This document shows, one piece after another, positions 4,881-12,905 of a DNA stretch of 40,075 bases. The translations under genes and the position numbers were made by a program. The first letter of the stretch is position 1, and each line of letters opens with the position of its first letter. The DNA comes from a virus: positions 1-40,075 of the IMG/VR virus record IMGVR_UViG_3300046170_000041; one strand, 5' to 3'. Under the pieces are notes generated by a model that saw only the letters and a list, made by a program, of their open reading frames with translations, made no database searches and was not told the DNA's origin.

Positions 4881-6526
4881 TGGGATTAAAGACACACTTA
4901 ACTAGACTATCTGAACAAGACTTGACTGCTGAGTATGCTTGTCTCAATGCACTACAACAAACTGAGTGGAGGATTAATCAGAACGTACTCAAAGTTATAC
5001 GTCAGATGTGGGAGAGTGGGCAAGAGGTAGGTAACTTACCTGCAAGGGAGGACACACCTCTACCTAACTACCACTTCAGTAAAGAACCTAGTGAGATGAA
5101 TGAGGAAGAGAAATCTACATTCAGAATATGGTCACGTAAACGTGCTGAGATTTACTCAAGTAATAATCGTAGTGTCAGTAAACGTATACAAGTTGAACGT
5201 ACCTTACAGGTAGCTGAACAGTTCTCTAAGTATGAGAAGTTCTACTACGTATGGCAGAATGATTTCCGTTCACGTAAGTATGCAAGCAGTACATTCCTCA
5301 CACCTCAGTCAGCTGATTGGAGTAAGAGTCTACTAGAGTTTGGTTATCCTATACCTATTGATAACTGGGATGATGCAAGGTGGCTGTGTATACATGGTGC
5401 AAACCTGTATGGTAATGATAAGATAACGTTAGACAAACGTGAAGCATGGGCATGGGAGTATGTAGATGAGGCACATAGGATAGCAGACAATCCCTTTGAT
5501 AACCAAGCTTGGCTTGAGGCAGACAAACCATTCCAGTTCCTAGCTTGGTGTTACGAGATGTCAGCCCTAGCTAAGTTTGGTTGGGGTTATGAGAGTAGGT
5601 TACCTGTCTCAGCAGATGGCAGTTGCAACGGATTACAGCACCTCTCAGCTATACTAAGAGATGAGGTAGGGGGTGTAGCTACTAACTTAATATCTTCTGC
5701 TGTACCTCAAGATATTTATACACAGGTAGCTGACCAAGCTATACAACGTATACGAGAGGAGGACACAGAACTAGGTAGGAAATGTTTAGAGTTTGGTATT
5801 GATAGGAAGTTAGCTAAGAGACCTGTTATGATTGTACCTTACTCAGGTACTAAACATGCTTGTCGTGCATACATAGAAGAAGCTATCAAGGATAAGATAA
5901 AGGAAGGCACACCCAACATCTTTGGTGATGACCTATTCAATGTCACTCACTACCTAGCAGGTCACATATGGGACAGCATTAGTGGTGTGATTGTGTCAGC
6001 ACGTAAGGTGATGGACTACATTAAGAGTGTAGGAGATGTGTACTCTAACATGGGTCAACACATGGAGTGGGTCACACCTACAGGTTGGTTAGTTATGCAA
6101 CAGTATAATGAACTAGAACAGAAGAGGATAAAGACACACATCAATGGTGACATAGTATCTCTATCCTTTCCTAAAGATAAGCAAGACAAAGTTAATAAGC
6201 AGAGGACAGGGTTAGGTAGTAGTCCTAACTTCATCCATAGTTTAGATGCCTCTGCTATGACACGTACTATTAACGAAGCTACTAAGGTAGGTATTGTAGA
6301 CTTTGCTATGGTACATGACAGCTATGGTACACATAGTAGCATGATGCCACAGCTATCTGAGATACTACGTGAACAGTTCGTTAGTATGTATGAAGAGCAT
6401 GATGTTCTTGATGAACTCAGGACTCATGCAATCAAGACTCTAGGTACTGAGGATGTTCCTCTACCACCAAGTAAAGGTAACCTAGATATCCGTAACGTAT
6501 TGAAATCAGACTATTTCTTTGCTTGA
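4880..6526 (+). CDS. T7-type RNA polymerase, catalytic part
   Basis: This 548-residue ORF carries the complete polymerase core. Motif A is SADGSCNGLQHLSAILRDEV with catalytic D246. Motif B is KRPVMIVPYSG with K313 and Y321. Motif C is VHDSYGT with H479 and D480. The end, GNLDIRNVLKSDYFFA, matches the T7 C-terminus. Together with the upstream ORF the enzyme would have about 813 residues against 883 in T7. In the promoter-specificity loop T7 R746 appears kept as Arg, while N748, R756 and Q758 appear replaced (Lys, Val, Leu), in line with a promoter unlike that of T7. AAGGAGAAAGTA precedes the ATG at a good distance, so independent translation is plausible. It should transcribe the middle and late genes from the CTAAAGTTACAAC sites. 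Confidence 0.92.
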   Translation: MGLKTHLTRLSEQDLTAEYACLNALQQTEWRINQNVLKVIRQMWESGQEVGNLPAREDTPLPNYHFSKEPSEMNEEEKSTFRIWSRKRAEIYSSNNRSVSKRIQVERTLQVAEQFSKYEKFYYVWQNDFRSRKYASSTFLTPQSADWSKSLLEFGYPIPIDNWDDARWLCIHGANLYGNDKITLDKREAWAWEYVDEAHRIADNPFDNQAWLEADKPFQFLAWCYEMSALAKFGWGYESRLPVSADGSCNGLQHLSAILRDEVGGVATNLISSAVPQDIYTQVADQAIQRIREEDTELGRKCLEFGIDRKLAKRPVMIVPYSGTKHACRAYIEEAIKDKIKEGTPNIFGDDLFNVTHYLAGHIWDSISGVIVSARKVMDYIKSVGDVYSNMGQHMEWVTPTGWLVMQQYNELEQKRIKTHINGDIVSLSFPKDKQDKVNKQRTGLGSSPNFIHSLDASAMTRTINEATKVGIVDFAMVHDSYGTHSSMMPQLSEILREQFVSMYEEHDVLDELRTHAIKTLGTEDVPLPPSKGNLDIRNVLKSDYFFA

Positions 6527-6528
6527 TT

Positions 6529-6546
6529 TCTAAAGTTACAACCTAG
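6529..6546 (+). promoter_or_regulatory. Putative phage promoter, copy 1 (phi2.5 position)
   Basis: Contains the exact 13-mer CTAAAGTTACAAC, directly after the RNA polymerase stop and about 40 bases before the ssDNA-binding protein gene. The same 13-mer occurs at three other module boundaries. T7 has phi2.5 ahead of its ssDNA-binding gene. A small GCCA/TGGC hairpin follows at 6545-6554. Confidence 0.65.
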
Positions 6547-6582
6547 CCAGTTGGCAAAACAAATAGCAATAAGGAGTTATAT

Positions 6583-7200
6583 ATGCTAGTAATAAAAGGA
6601 AAGTCCCTATGGGCAAAAGTCTTTGAGCCTGACACAAGGTTCGTTGATGATGGAGAATATTCTACTTCAGTAATTGTACCTGAAGCAGAAGCAGCACAAG
6701 TTTGTGAACAACTAGAAGCACTCATCGATGAGGAGTTCAATAAGGTTGTCAAGGAGAAGCCACAACTAAAGGCAAACCTGTCCAAACGTCCTGTAACTGA
6801 GCCAGACTTTGACCAAGATGGTAACGAGACAGGTAATGTTGTATTCAAAACTAAACTTAAGGCTAAGATAAAAGGTAAGAACGGTCAGAGCTACAAGCAG
6901 AAGGTTAACGTTGTAGATGCTAAACGTAACCCAATGTTAGGAGGTCAGTTAATAGGTAATGGTTCACTTGTTAAGGTAGCTGTTGAACCTGTAGCCTACA
7001 TGATGCAGTCCACTAAACAAGTAGGTGTATCTCTCAGACTAAAAGCTATGCAAGTCCTTGACTTGGTTGAGCATGGCACACCTAATTCTATCTTTGATGA
7101 GGAAGAAGGGTTCGTTGCCAAAGCTATAGAGAAAGATAACTCTGCAGTTTTTGATGACTTAGATACTGATGGTACTGCTGATGACGAAGGGGACTTTTGA
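6583..7200 (+). CDS. ssDNA-binding protein (T7 gp2.5-like)
   Basis: A 205-residue protein (T7 gp2.5 has 232) placed between the RNA polymerase and endonuclease I, exactly as in T7. The body is a basic, beta-rich fold (about residues 1-165). The C-terminus is a strongly acidic tail ending in ADDEGDF; an acidic tail with terminal Phe is the hallmark of gp2.5-type proteins and contacts DNA polymerase and primase-helicase. It would coat single-stranded DNA at the fork and promote annealing. It starts at ATG behind AATAAGGAG, downstream of a putative phage promoter. Its end overlaps the endonuclease I frame by 32 bases. Confidence 0.85.
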   Translation: MLVIKGKSLWAKVFEPDTRFVDDGEYSTSVIVPEAEAAQVCEQLEALIDEEFNKVVKEKPQLKANLSKRPVTEPDFDQDGNETGNVVFKTKLKAKIKGKNGQSYKQKVNVVDAKRNPMLGGQLIGNGSLVKVAVEPVAYMMQSTKQVGVSLRLKAMQVLDLVEHGTPNSIFDEEEGFVAKAIEKDNSAVFDDLDTDGTADDEGDF

Positions 7201-7543
7201 GGCAAGGGTCATTGCAGACCTAGTAGCACGTGACATTCCACATGTGTATGAGCCTGAGAAGATGGCATACTTTGTGGAACGTCACTATGTTCCTGACTTA
7301 AAGATAGGCAAGATGATAGTGGAGCTTAAAGGATACTTCAGACAAGACAGTCAACGTAAGATGAAGGCTGTCAAGGCACAGTACCCTGACTTAGATATAC
7401 GATTTGTATTTCAAAAGGCAAGCTCCACTATACAAGGAGCTAAGAAAAGAAAGGATGGTTCTAAGATGACCTGTCAAGAATGGGCTGACCGTAATGGTTT
7501 TATATGGGCAGAAGAAACAATACCAAAGGAGTGGTTGAAATGA
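7169..7543 (+). CDS. Endonuclease I, Holliday junction resolvase (T7 gp3-like)
   Basis: 124 residues against 149 in T7. The T7 active-site residues E20, D55, E65 and K67 have counterparts E11 (TFEARV), D43 (VPDLKIG), E52 and K54 (VELKG). YPDLDIRFVFQ matches the T7 stretch HPELDIRIVFS, and the C-terminal IPKEWLK matches IPAEWIK. It would cut branched and host DNA to release nucleotides and resolve replication intermediates. The start could be ATG 7169 or ATG 7181; neither has a clear Shine-Dalgarno site, so the gene is probably coupled to the ssDNA-binding protein. The stop overlaps the next start (ATGA at 7540). Confidence 0.9.
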   Translation: MVLLMTKGTFEARVIADLVARDIPHVYEPEKMAYFVERHYVPDLKIGKMIVELKGYFRQDSQRKMKAVKAQYPDLDIRFVFQKASSTIQGAKKRKDGSKMTCQEWADRNGFIWAEETIPKEWLK

Positions 7544-7791
7544 GTGTGATAGATGTTAAAGACATGATTGAAACTGATGTGGACTTACAAGCAGAGTTTA
7601 CTAAGCAAGGTCTGAGTGTGTCTGTCATCATAGGTGATGAGGAGATAGAACATACATCTACTTATGAGGACATGGCTATTGATATGGTGGGTGACTCTGA
7701 GAAGTATGACAATGATACACTCAAGAAGATTGCTCAAGGTTTAGATTACATGTCTAAGTTTATAAAGGAGTCAATAGGTAAGGATGAATGA
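7540..7791 (+). CDS. Hypothetical acidic protein, 83 aa
   Basis: The better start is ATG 7540, which overlaps the endonuclease stop and has AAAGGAG upstream, rather than the longer frame from 7504. The product is acidic, with a helical C-terminal half (DTLKKIAQGLDYMSKFIKES). It sits between endonuclease I and primase-helicase, where T7 has its lysozyme gene 3.5, but shows no amidase motif, zinc ligands or sequence likeness to it. Function unknown, perhaps a replication accessory. The last 8 bases overlap the next gene. Confidence 0.65.
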   Translation: MSVIDVKDMIETDVDLQAEFTKQGLSVSVIIGDEEIEHTSTYEDMAIDMVGDSEKYDNDTLKKIAQGLDYMSKFIKESIGKDE

Positions 7792-9385
7792 TAGTGAGTT
7801 CATAAGACATGAAAAGTGTCCTCACTGTGGCAGTAGTGATGCCAATGCTTTGTATACTGATGGTCATCACTACTGTTTCTCTTGTCAAGTATCAACAAAA
7901 GCACAAGGTAATGAAGGAGTGATAGCAGTGACTACACAGAAGAGTAACTTTGCTTTCCTACCCATTGAGGTAAAGGCATTAAACAAAAGGAATATAACTG
8001 AGAAGACAGCAAGACACTGGCAGTATGGTGTAGCTATCTATAAGGATAAGAAGGTACATGTAGCTAACTACTATGATAGAGAGGGCACACTCCAAGCACA
8101 GAAGGTAAGACTTCGTAACAAGGACTTCCTTGTTTTAGGTGACATGAAGAAGATTGGACTATATGGTGAACACCTCTGTCGTGATAAGGGTAAGATGATT
8201 ACCATTGTTGAAGGTGAGTTAGATGCTCTGTCATTGAGTCAAGTCTTTGACAACAAGTGGGCAGTTGTAAGTGTTCCCTCAGGTGTAGACTCTGCTAAGA
8301 AAGCTGTGTCTAAATCTCTTGAATGGCTGTGTAACTATGACAGTATTGTTATCATGTTTGATAATGATGAGCATGGTCAAAAAGCAGCAAAGGAAGTAGC
8401 TAGTATACTACCACCTAGTAAGGCTAAGATAGCCCAGCTACCTCTCAAGGATGCCAGTGATATGTTACAGGCAGGAAGACAGGAGGAACTCATTGATGCA
8501 GTATGGGCAGCAAAGACCTACAGACCTGATGGTATCATAGCAGGTACTGATGTATGGGAACTGATTACTGCTGAAGATGATAAGCACTCTGTCTCTTATC
8601 CTTATGCAGGTATACAAGAGAAGACAGGTGGTTGTCGTAAGGGTGAGATTGTAACACTCACTGCAGGTAGTGGCATAGGTAAGTCACAACTAGCTAGAGA
8701 GTTTGCTTACTCCTTCATCATACAGGGACAGACAGTAGGGTACATAGCATTGGAAGAGAATGTTAAACGTACCTCACTTGGTTTGATGTCCATTGACTTA
8801 AACAAACCACTACACCTACAATCAAATGATGTACCTAAAGAAGAACTAAAGGAAGCTTTTGATAATACAGTTGGTTCAGGTAGGGTGTACATGTATGACC
8901 ATTGGGGTTCAACTGACTCTGAAAATCTACTATCTAAAATCAGATACCTAGTCAGAGGATGCCAAGTTGATTATGTTATACTTGACCACATTAGTATTGT
9001 TGTGAGTGGACTAGAAGGAGGAGATGAAAGACGTATCATTGACAACACTATGACTAAGTTACGTTCACTAGTAGAAGAACTAAACTGTGGTATGATACTA
9101 GTGTCACATCTTAAGAGACCTTCAGGTGACAGAGGACATGAGGATGGAGCACAGACTTCTATGTCACAGCTTAGAGGTAGTGCTGCAATAGGTCAGCTGT
9201 CTGACATGGTCATAGGATTAGAACGTAACCAACAAGACAAAGACAAACCTAACGTAAGTCAGGTTAGAGTATTGAAGAACAGATGGTCTGGTGAGACAGG
9301 CTTGAGTTGTTCATTAGAGTATAACACAGAGACAGGGAGAATGAATGAGGTACACTTCCCTGATGAAGAAGAACTAGAATTCTAA
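7784..9385 (+). CDS. DNA primase-helicase (T7 gp4-like)
   Basis: A 533-residue fusion (566 in T7) with all expected parts in order: an N-terminal zinc ribbon with C12, C15, C31 and C34; a TOPRIM primase core with E143 (VEGELDA) and D193/D195 (MFDNDEHG); and a RecA-like hexameric helicase with Walker A TAGSGIGKS (K300) and a Walker B region at YVILDHISIV. The acidic C-terminus, PDEEELEF, ends in Phe, as used in T7 to bind DNA polymerase. It unwinds DNA at the fork and lays down primers. It overlaps the preceding gene and is followed 26 bases later by DNA polymerase. Confidence 0.95.
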   Translation: MNDSEFIRHEKCPHCGSSDANALYTDGHHYCFSCQVSTKAQGNEGVIAVTTQKSNFAFLPIEVKALNKRNITEKTARHWQYGVAIYKDKKVHVANYYDREGTLQAQKVRLRNKDFLVLGDMKKIGLYGEHLCRDKGKMITIVEGELDALSLSQVFDNKWAVVSVPSGVDSAKKAVSKSLEWLCNYDSIVIMFDNDEHGQKAAKEVASILPPSKAKIAQLPLKDASDMLQAGRQEELIDAVWAAKTYRPDGIIAGTDVWELITAEDDKHSVSYPYAGIQEKTGGCRKGEIVTLTAGSGIGKSQLAREFAYSFIIQGQTVGYIALEENVKRTSLGLMSIDLNKPLHLQSNDVPKEELKEAFDNTVGSGRVYMYDHWGSTDSENLLSKIRYLVRGCQVDYVILDHISIVVSGLEGGDERRIIDNTMTKLRSLVEELNCGMILVSHLKRPSGDRGHEDGAQTSMSQLRGSAAIGQLSDMVIGLERNQQDKDKPNVSQVRVLKNRWSGETGLSCSLEYNTETGRMNEVHFPDEEELEF

Positions 9386-9411
9386 ACAGTGCAGAGACAC
9401 AAGGAGAAACA

Positions 9412-11118
9412 ATGGAATTAATATTTGATATAGAAGCAGACAACTTACTTGATGATGTAACTACTGTGTGGTGCATAGTATGCAGAGATAAGGATACAGA
9501 AAAGGTATACACCTTTGAACCCCACCAAATAAAAGAAGGGCTTGTGTTCCTATCAAAAGCAGATGCTCTCATTGGTCATAACATTATTGACTATGACTTA
9601 AGAGTACTCAAGAAGTTGTATGACTTTGACTACACAGGTAAAGTAATAGATACCTTAGTATGTTCAAGAACTATATGGTGTGACGTAAGAGAGATGGACG
9701 TTGAACTAAGTAAGACAAATAACTTTCCTCCTAAACTTATGGGCAGTCATAGCCTTAAGGCATGGGGATACAGATTAGGAGAACTAAAAGGTGAGTTCAA
9801 TGTGGGCAGTGAGAGCTTTGGAGAGTACACCCAAGACATGTTACACTACTGTGTACAAGACACGAAGGTTACAGCCAAACTCTATTCTAAAATTACTGAA
9901 AAAAATTTTAGTAAAAAAGCACTAGACTTAGAGACTGAGATACATACTTTACTATTACAGCAACAGGAATATGGTTTTCCTTTTGATGTAGAAGCAGCTA
10001 AAGAATTGTGGTACAAGTTAGTCTCACGTAAATCAGAGCTTGAAGAAGAACTAGTTAATAACTTTGAGCCTACTATTGTAGAGCTGAAGACAAAGACTAA
10101 GACAATCCCATTCAACCCTGCTTCACGTATGCAGATAGCAGACAGACTAATGAAGAGAGGATGGAAACCTAAAGCCTTTACTGATAGTGGTGAGCCTAAA
10201 GTTGATGAAGCTGTACTCTCAAGTATTGATATGCCTGAGGCTAAGATGCTTAACGAGTACCTACTCCTTAATAAAAGGTTAGGTCAGTTAGCTACAGGTA
10301 ATCAGGCTTGGTTGAAGATGGAGAAGGAAGGTAGACTACATGGACGTGTTAATCATATGGGTGCTGTTACTTCTCGTTGTACTCATTCCAACCCTAATGT
10401 TGCACAAGTTCCTAGTGTTGGTGCACCCTATGGTAAAGAATGTAGGTCACTCTTCTATGCTCCTACTGGCTATAGTCTTCTTGGTGCTGATGCCAGTGGT
10501 CTTGAGCTACGGTGTCTTGCTCACTACATGGCTGCTTATGACGATGGCTCTTATGCTAACACAGTAGTCAACGGTGACATACATACTATCAATCAAGAAG
10601 CAGCAGGTCTACCTACTAGAAACAATGCCAAGACTTTTATCTACGGATTCTTGTATGGGTCAGGTGATGAGAAGACAGGTAAGATAATAGGTAAGGGAGC
10701 TAAAGAAGGTAGAGCAATCAAGAAGAAGTTCTTGAAGAAACTACCTGCACTTAAGTATCTCAAGGATGCAGTATCAGAAGCAGCAGATGAAAGAGGTTGG
10801 GTCAAAGGATTAGATGGACGTATTATACCTGTCAGGCATAGTCATGCTTCACTTAATACTTTGTTACAATCAGCTGGTGCTTTAGTATGTAAGACTTGGT
10901 ATGTCTTCATAGCTAGGGCTATAAAAGAACAAGGACTTGATGCAAAGATTGTAGCATTCATTCACGATGAGGTACAACTACTAGTAAAGAAAGGGCAAGA
11001 GGATGATACAGGGAGACTTATTCAAGGATGTATGGGAAGAGTTGAAAGACACTTCAAGTTCAGATGCAAACTTGACAGTGATTACAAGTATGGACGAAAC
11101 TGGGCAGACACTCATTGA
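9412..11118 (+). CDS. DNA polymerase A family with 3'-5' exonuclease (T7 gp5-like)
   Basis: 568 residues against 704 in T7, so some connecting regions are shorter. The proofreading exonuclease is intact: Exo I IFDIEADNLL (D6, E8), Exo II IGHNIIDYDL, Exo III CVQDTKVTAKLY. The polymerase has motif A GADASGLELRCLAHYMA (D360), motif B RNNAKTFIYGFLYG, and motif C AFIHDEVQ (D519, E520). The end, KYGRNWADTH, parallels the T7 end GRNWAICH. It is the replicative enzyme and presumably uses a host thioredoxin-like clamp as in T7, though the binding loop was not resolved by eye. The start is behind AAGGAGAAACA. Its 3' end overlaps the next gene. Confidence 0.95.
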   Translation: MELIFDIEADNLLDDVTTVWCIVCRDKDTEKVYTFEPHQIKEGLVFLSKADALIGHNIIDYDLRVLKKLYDFDYTGKVIDTLVCSRTIWCDVREMDVELSKTNNFPPKLMGSHSLKAWGYRLGELKGEFNVGSESFGEYTQDMLHYCVQDTKVTAKLYSKITEKNFSKKALDLETEIHTLLLQQQEYGFPFDVEAAKELWYKLVSRKSELEEELVNNFEPTIVELKTKTKTIPFNPASRMQIADRLMKRGWKPKAFTDSGEPKVDEAVLSSIDMPEAKMLNEYLLLNKRLGQLATGNQAWLKMEKEGRLHGRVNHMGAVTSRCTHSNPNVAQVPSVGAPYGKECRSLFYAPTGYSLLGADASGLELRCLAHYMAAYDDGSYANTVVNGDIHTINQEAAGLPTRNNAKTFIYGFLYGSGDEKTGKIIGKGAKEGRAIKKKFLKKLPALKYLKDAVSEAADERGWVKGLDGRIIPVRHSHASLNTLLQSAGALVCKTWYVFIARAIKEQGLDAKIVAFIHDEVQLLVKKGQEDDTGRLIQGCMGRVERHFKFRCKLDSDYKYGRNWADTH

Positions 11119-11485
11119 GGCAGTGACTTGTAATGTATGTAACATTATGCAACCTATTTCTAACTATAGAGTACTTACATCTGGAGAGATAAAAAGAAAG
11201 TGTAGGTCTTGTAAGTCAGGTCAAGAAAGAGTAGTACAAAGACTTAGAAAAGAGAACCCCTATCCACCTGAGGATTACTGCTGTCCTATATGTCAAAGAG
11301 ATATAAAGGAAGTGGGTAAATATGGGCAACCTAATTTACAACGTTGGGTACTAGACCACTGCCATGAGACTGATACATTCAGAGGTTGGTTATGTGGTAA
11401 CTGTAACACAGGACTAGGTGGCTTCAAGGATGATAAAGATAAAGTACTGAGAGCTTACGAATATTTGAAAGGACATAAACCATGA
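11090..11485 (+). CDS. Recombination endonuclease VII-like (HNH, zinc-binding)
   Basis: A 131-residue protein from ATG 11090, which trims a longer open frame that begins inside the polymerase gene. It shows the endonuclease VII pattern (T4 gp49 family): zinc-type pairs CNVCN, CRSCKS, CPICQRD and CGNC, with the His-metal core WVLDHCHETDTFRGWLCGN followed by NTGLGGFKDD. Such enzymes cut Holliday junctions and branched DNA. The phage also encodes endonuclease I, so it carries two junction-resolving nucleases. There is no clear Shine-Dalgarno site; translation is probably coupled to the polymerase. It overlaps the next gene (ATGA at 11482). Confidence 0.85.
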   Translation: MDETGQTLIEAVTCNVCNIMQPISNYRVLTSGEIKRKCRSCKSGQERVVQRLRKENPYPPEDYCCPICQRDIKEVGKYGQPNLQRWVLDHCHETDTFRGWLCGNCNTGLGGFKDDKDKVLRAYEYLKGHKP

Positions 11486-11658
11486 ACTGTTGGCACTGTG
11501 GCACTGAACTAATATGGGGTGGTGACCATGACATTTATCTAGAAGATGGGTATAACTTTGATGGTATAGTTACCAATCTATCATGCCCTAAATGTCCTAC
11601 TTATGTGGACGTATACTTAAAAATGGGAGATGAGATAGATGATAAGATTGTTAATTGA
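11482..11658 (+). CDS. Small zinc-ribbon protein, 58 aa
   Basis: A 58-codon frame that overlaps both neighbours (start within the end of endonuclease VII, stop 20 bases inside the exonuclease). Two CxxC-type pairs, CWHC at residues 3-6 and CPKC near residue 37, would bind one zinc. The spacing and Tyr/Asp-rich linker match small zinc-ribbon proteins found beside replication genes in many phages. The target is unknown; DNA or a replication protein is likely. Confidence 0.65.
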   Translation: MNCWHCGTELIWGGDHDIYLEDGYNFDGIVTNLSCPKCPTYVDVYLKMGDEIDDKIVN

Positions 11659-12352
11659 TGGAGACATCGTAGCCTACAAAGCTGCTACTAGTGCAGAGAC
11701 ACCTGTCAACTGGGGTGAAGGACTATGGACTTTGCATTGTTGGGAGGACGAAGTTAAAGCTAGAGTAGATGAACAGATAAACAAACTAATGGAAGCTCCT
11801 GTTGACAATCATCTCATAGCTTTTACAGACAAGACTAACTATCGTAAGGACATAGCTCCTTACTACAAACTAAATCGTAAAGAAGTACGTAAGCCTATGC
11901 TACTTAACTGGGCTAAAGAATATATGAATCAAGAATACAACGTTGAGATATGGAAAGGATTAGAAGCTGATGACGTACTGGGTATACTTGGTAGCCAAAG
12001 CGAAAGAAATATTATATGGTCTGCAGATAAGGACTTACTCACTATACCTGCAAAGCATTGGATTAATGGAGAAGTGGTTACTATTACTGAAGAAGAAGCT
12101 GACTACCAGTTCTACTATCAAACACTTGTGGGGGACACTACTGATAATTATAAAGGGTGTCCTAGTGTGGGTGCTGTTAAAGCTCAAAAGATTCTTAAGG
12201 GGAATTGTACGTGGGAGACTGTTGTCAATACGTTCAAAGCTCAAGGACTATCAGAAGAAGTAGCTTTAGAGAATGCTAGACTAGCACGTATACTACGTGA
12301 TGGAGAATATAATAGGAAGACAGGAGAGGTAAAACTATGGACACCAAAGTAG
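11639..12352 (+). CDS. 5'-3' exonuclease, PIN/FEN-like (T7 gp6-like)
   Basis: 237 residues (300 in T7). Metal-binding acids are visible in order: LIDGDIVAY (D7, D9), LEADDVLG (about 108-113), SADKDLL (about 130) and VGDTTDNYKGCPSVG with the helix-turn-helix that grips DNA. It would remove RNA primers, degrade host DNA and open genome ends for recombination, as gp6 does in T7. The ATG at 11639 lies behind GGGAGATGAG. Its 3' end overlaps the DUF3310 gene by 16 bases. Confidence 0.92.
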   Translation: MIRLLIDGDIVAYKAATSAETPVNWGEGLWTLHCWEDEVKARVDEQINKLMEAPVDNHLIAFTDKTNYRKDIAPYYKLNRKEVRKPMLLNWAKEYMNQEYNVEIWKGLEADDVLGILGSQSERNIIWSADKDLLTIPAKHWINGEVVTITEEEADYQFYYQTLVGDTTDNYKGCPSVGAVKAQKILKGNCTWETVVNTFKAQGLSEEVALENARLARILRDGEYNRKTGEVKLWTPK

Positions 12353-12585
12353 ATATGGTTAACAGTCCACCACACTACAACAAAGGTAAGATAGAAACTA
12401 TAGACTATATAGTCGATGCCTTAGGTGAGTGGGAAGCAGTCAGTTACTGTCAAGGCAATGTCATTAAGTACTTGAGTACTAGATTGTTTGCTAAAGGTGA
12501 CCCAATACAAGATGCAAAGAAAGCACAGTGGTATCTTACTAAGATGATTGAACTAATGGAACAAACTAAAGGGAAGAACTGGTAA
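12337..12585 (+). CDS. DUF3310 family protein (T7 gp1.7-related domain)
   Basis: An 82-residue protein with the DUF3310 signature VNSPPHYNKGKIETIDYI, followed by YCQGNVIKYL and KKAQWYL. In T7 this domain occurs in gp1.7, reported as a nucleotide kinase, but the stand-alone small form has no proven activity. The place between the exonuclease and MazG fits a nucleotide-metabolism role. The AGGAG site is inside the exonuclease gene. The stop TAA shares a base with the next ATG (12585). Confidence 0.8.
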   Translation: MDTKVDMVNSPPHYNKGKIETIDYIVDALGEWEAVSYCQGNVIKYLSTRLFAKGDPIQDAKKAQWYLTKMIELMEQTKGKNW

Positions 12586-12905
12586 TGGATTTTAAAACAT
12601 ATCAAACTAAAGCAAACAGTACAGCTATATATGATGCTAAGTTTTCTATACTATATCCTACACTTGGACTAGCAGGTGAAGCAGGTGAGGTAGCAGAAAA
12701 AGTTAAGAAGATTATTAGAGATAATAAACAAATCATAAATGAGAAAGAAAACCTAGCAAGAGAACTAGGTGATGTACTTTGGTACATAGCTGCTATAGCT
12801 AGGGACATAGGTTATGGATTAGATACCATAGCTGAGATGAACTTAGATAAACTAGCAGACCGTAAAGCAAGAGGAACAATACAAGGGAATGGGGATAACA
12901 GATGA
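12585..12905 (+). CDS. MazG-like nucleotide pyrophosphohydrolase
   Basis: A 106-residue all-alpha NTP pyrophosphohydrolase. The metal-binding motifs are visible as GLAGEAGEVAEKVKK (ExxxE type) and RELGDVLWYIA (ExxD). MazG-type enzymes hydrolyse (d)NTPs or alarmones; in phages they are thought to tune the nucleotide pool or stress signals during infection. It is wedged between DUF3310 and the reductase with overlaps at both ends, suggesting one dNTP-supply operon. Substrate preference cannot be read from sequence. Confidence 0.88.
   Translation: MDFKTYQTKANSTAIYDAKFSILYPTLGLAGEAGEVAEKVKKIIRDNKQIINEKENLARELGDVLWYIAAIARDIGYGLDTIAEMNLDKLADRKARGTIQGNGDNR

Noticed and set aside
7504-7539. Longer start for the acidic protein at 7504
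   Set aside because: The extra 12 codons overlap endonuclease I and lack a ribosome binding site, whereas ATG 7540 has AAAGGAG and an ATGA overlap.
10340-10567. 75-codon hydrophobic + strand frame inside DNA polymerase
   Set aside because: The hydrophobic Val/Leu content comes from reading conserved polymerase codons in another frame; no start signal is present.
11970-12263. 97-codon + strand frame inside the exonuclease gene
   Set aside because: It is out of frame within a well-conserved enzyme gene, with biased Leu/Lys/Ile composition typical of shadow frames.
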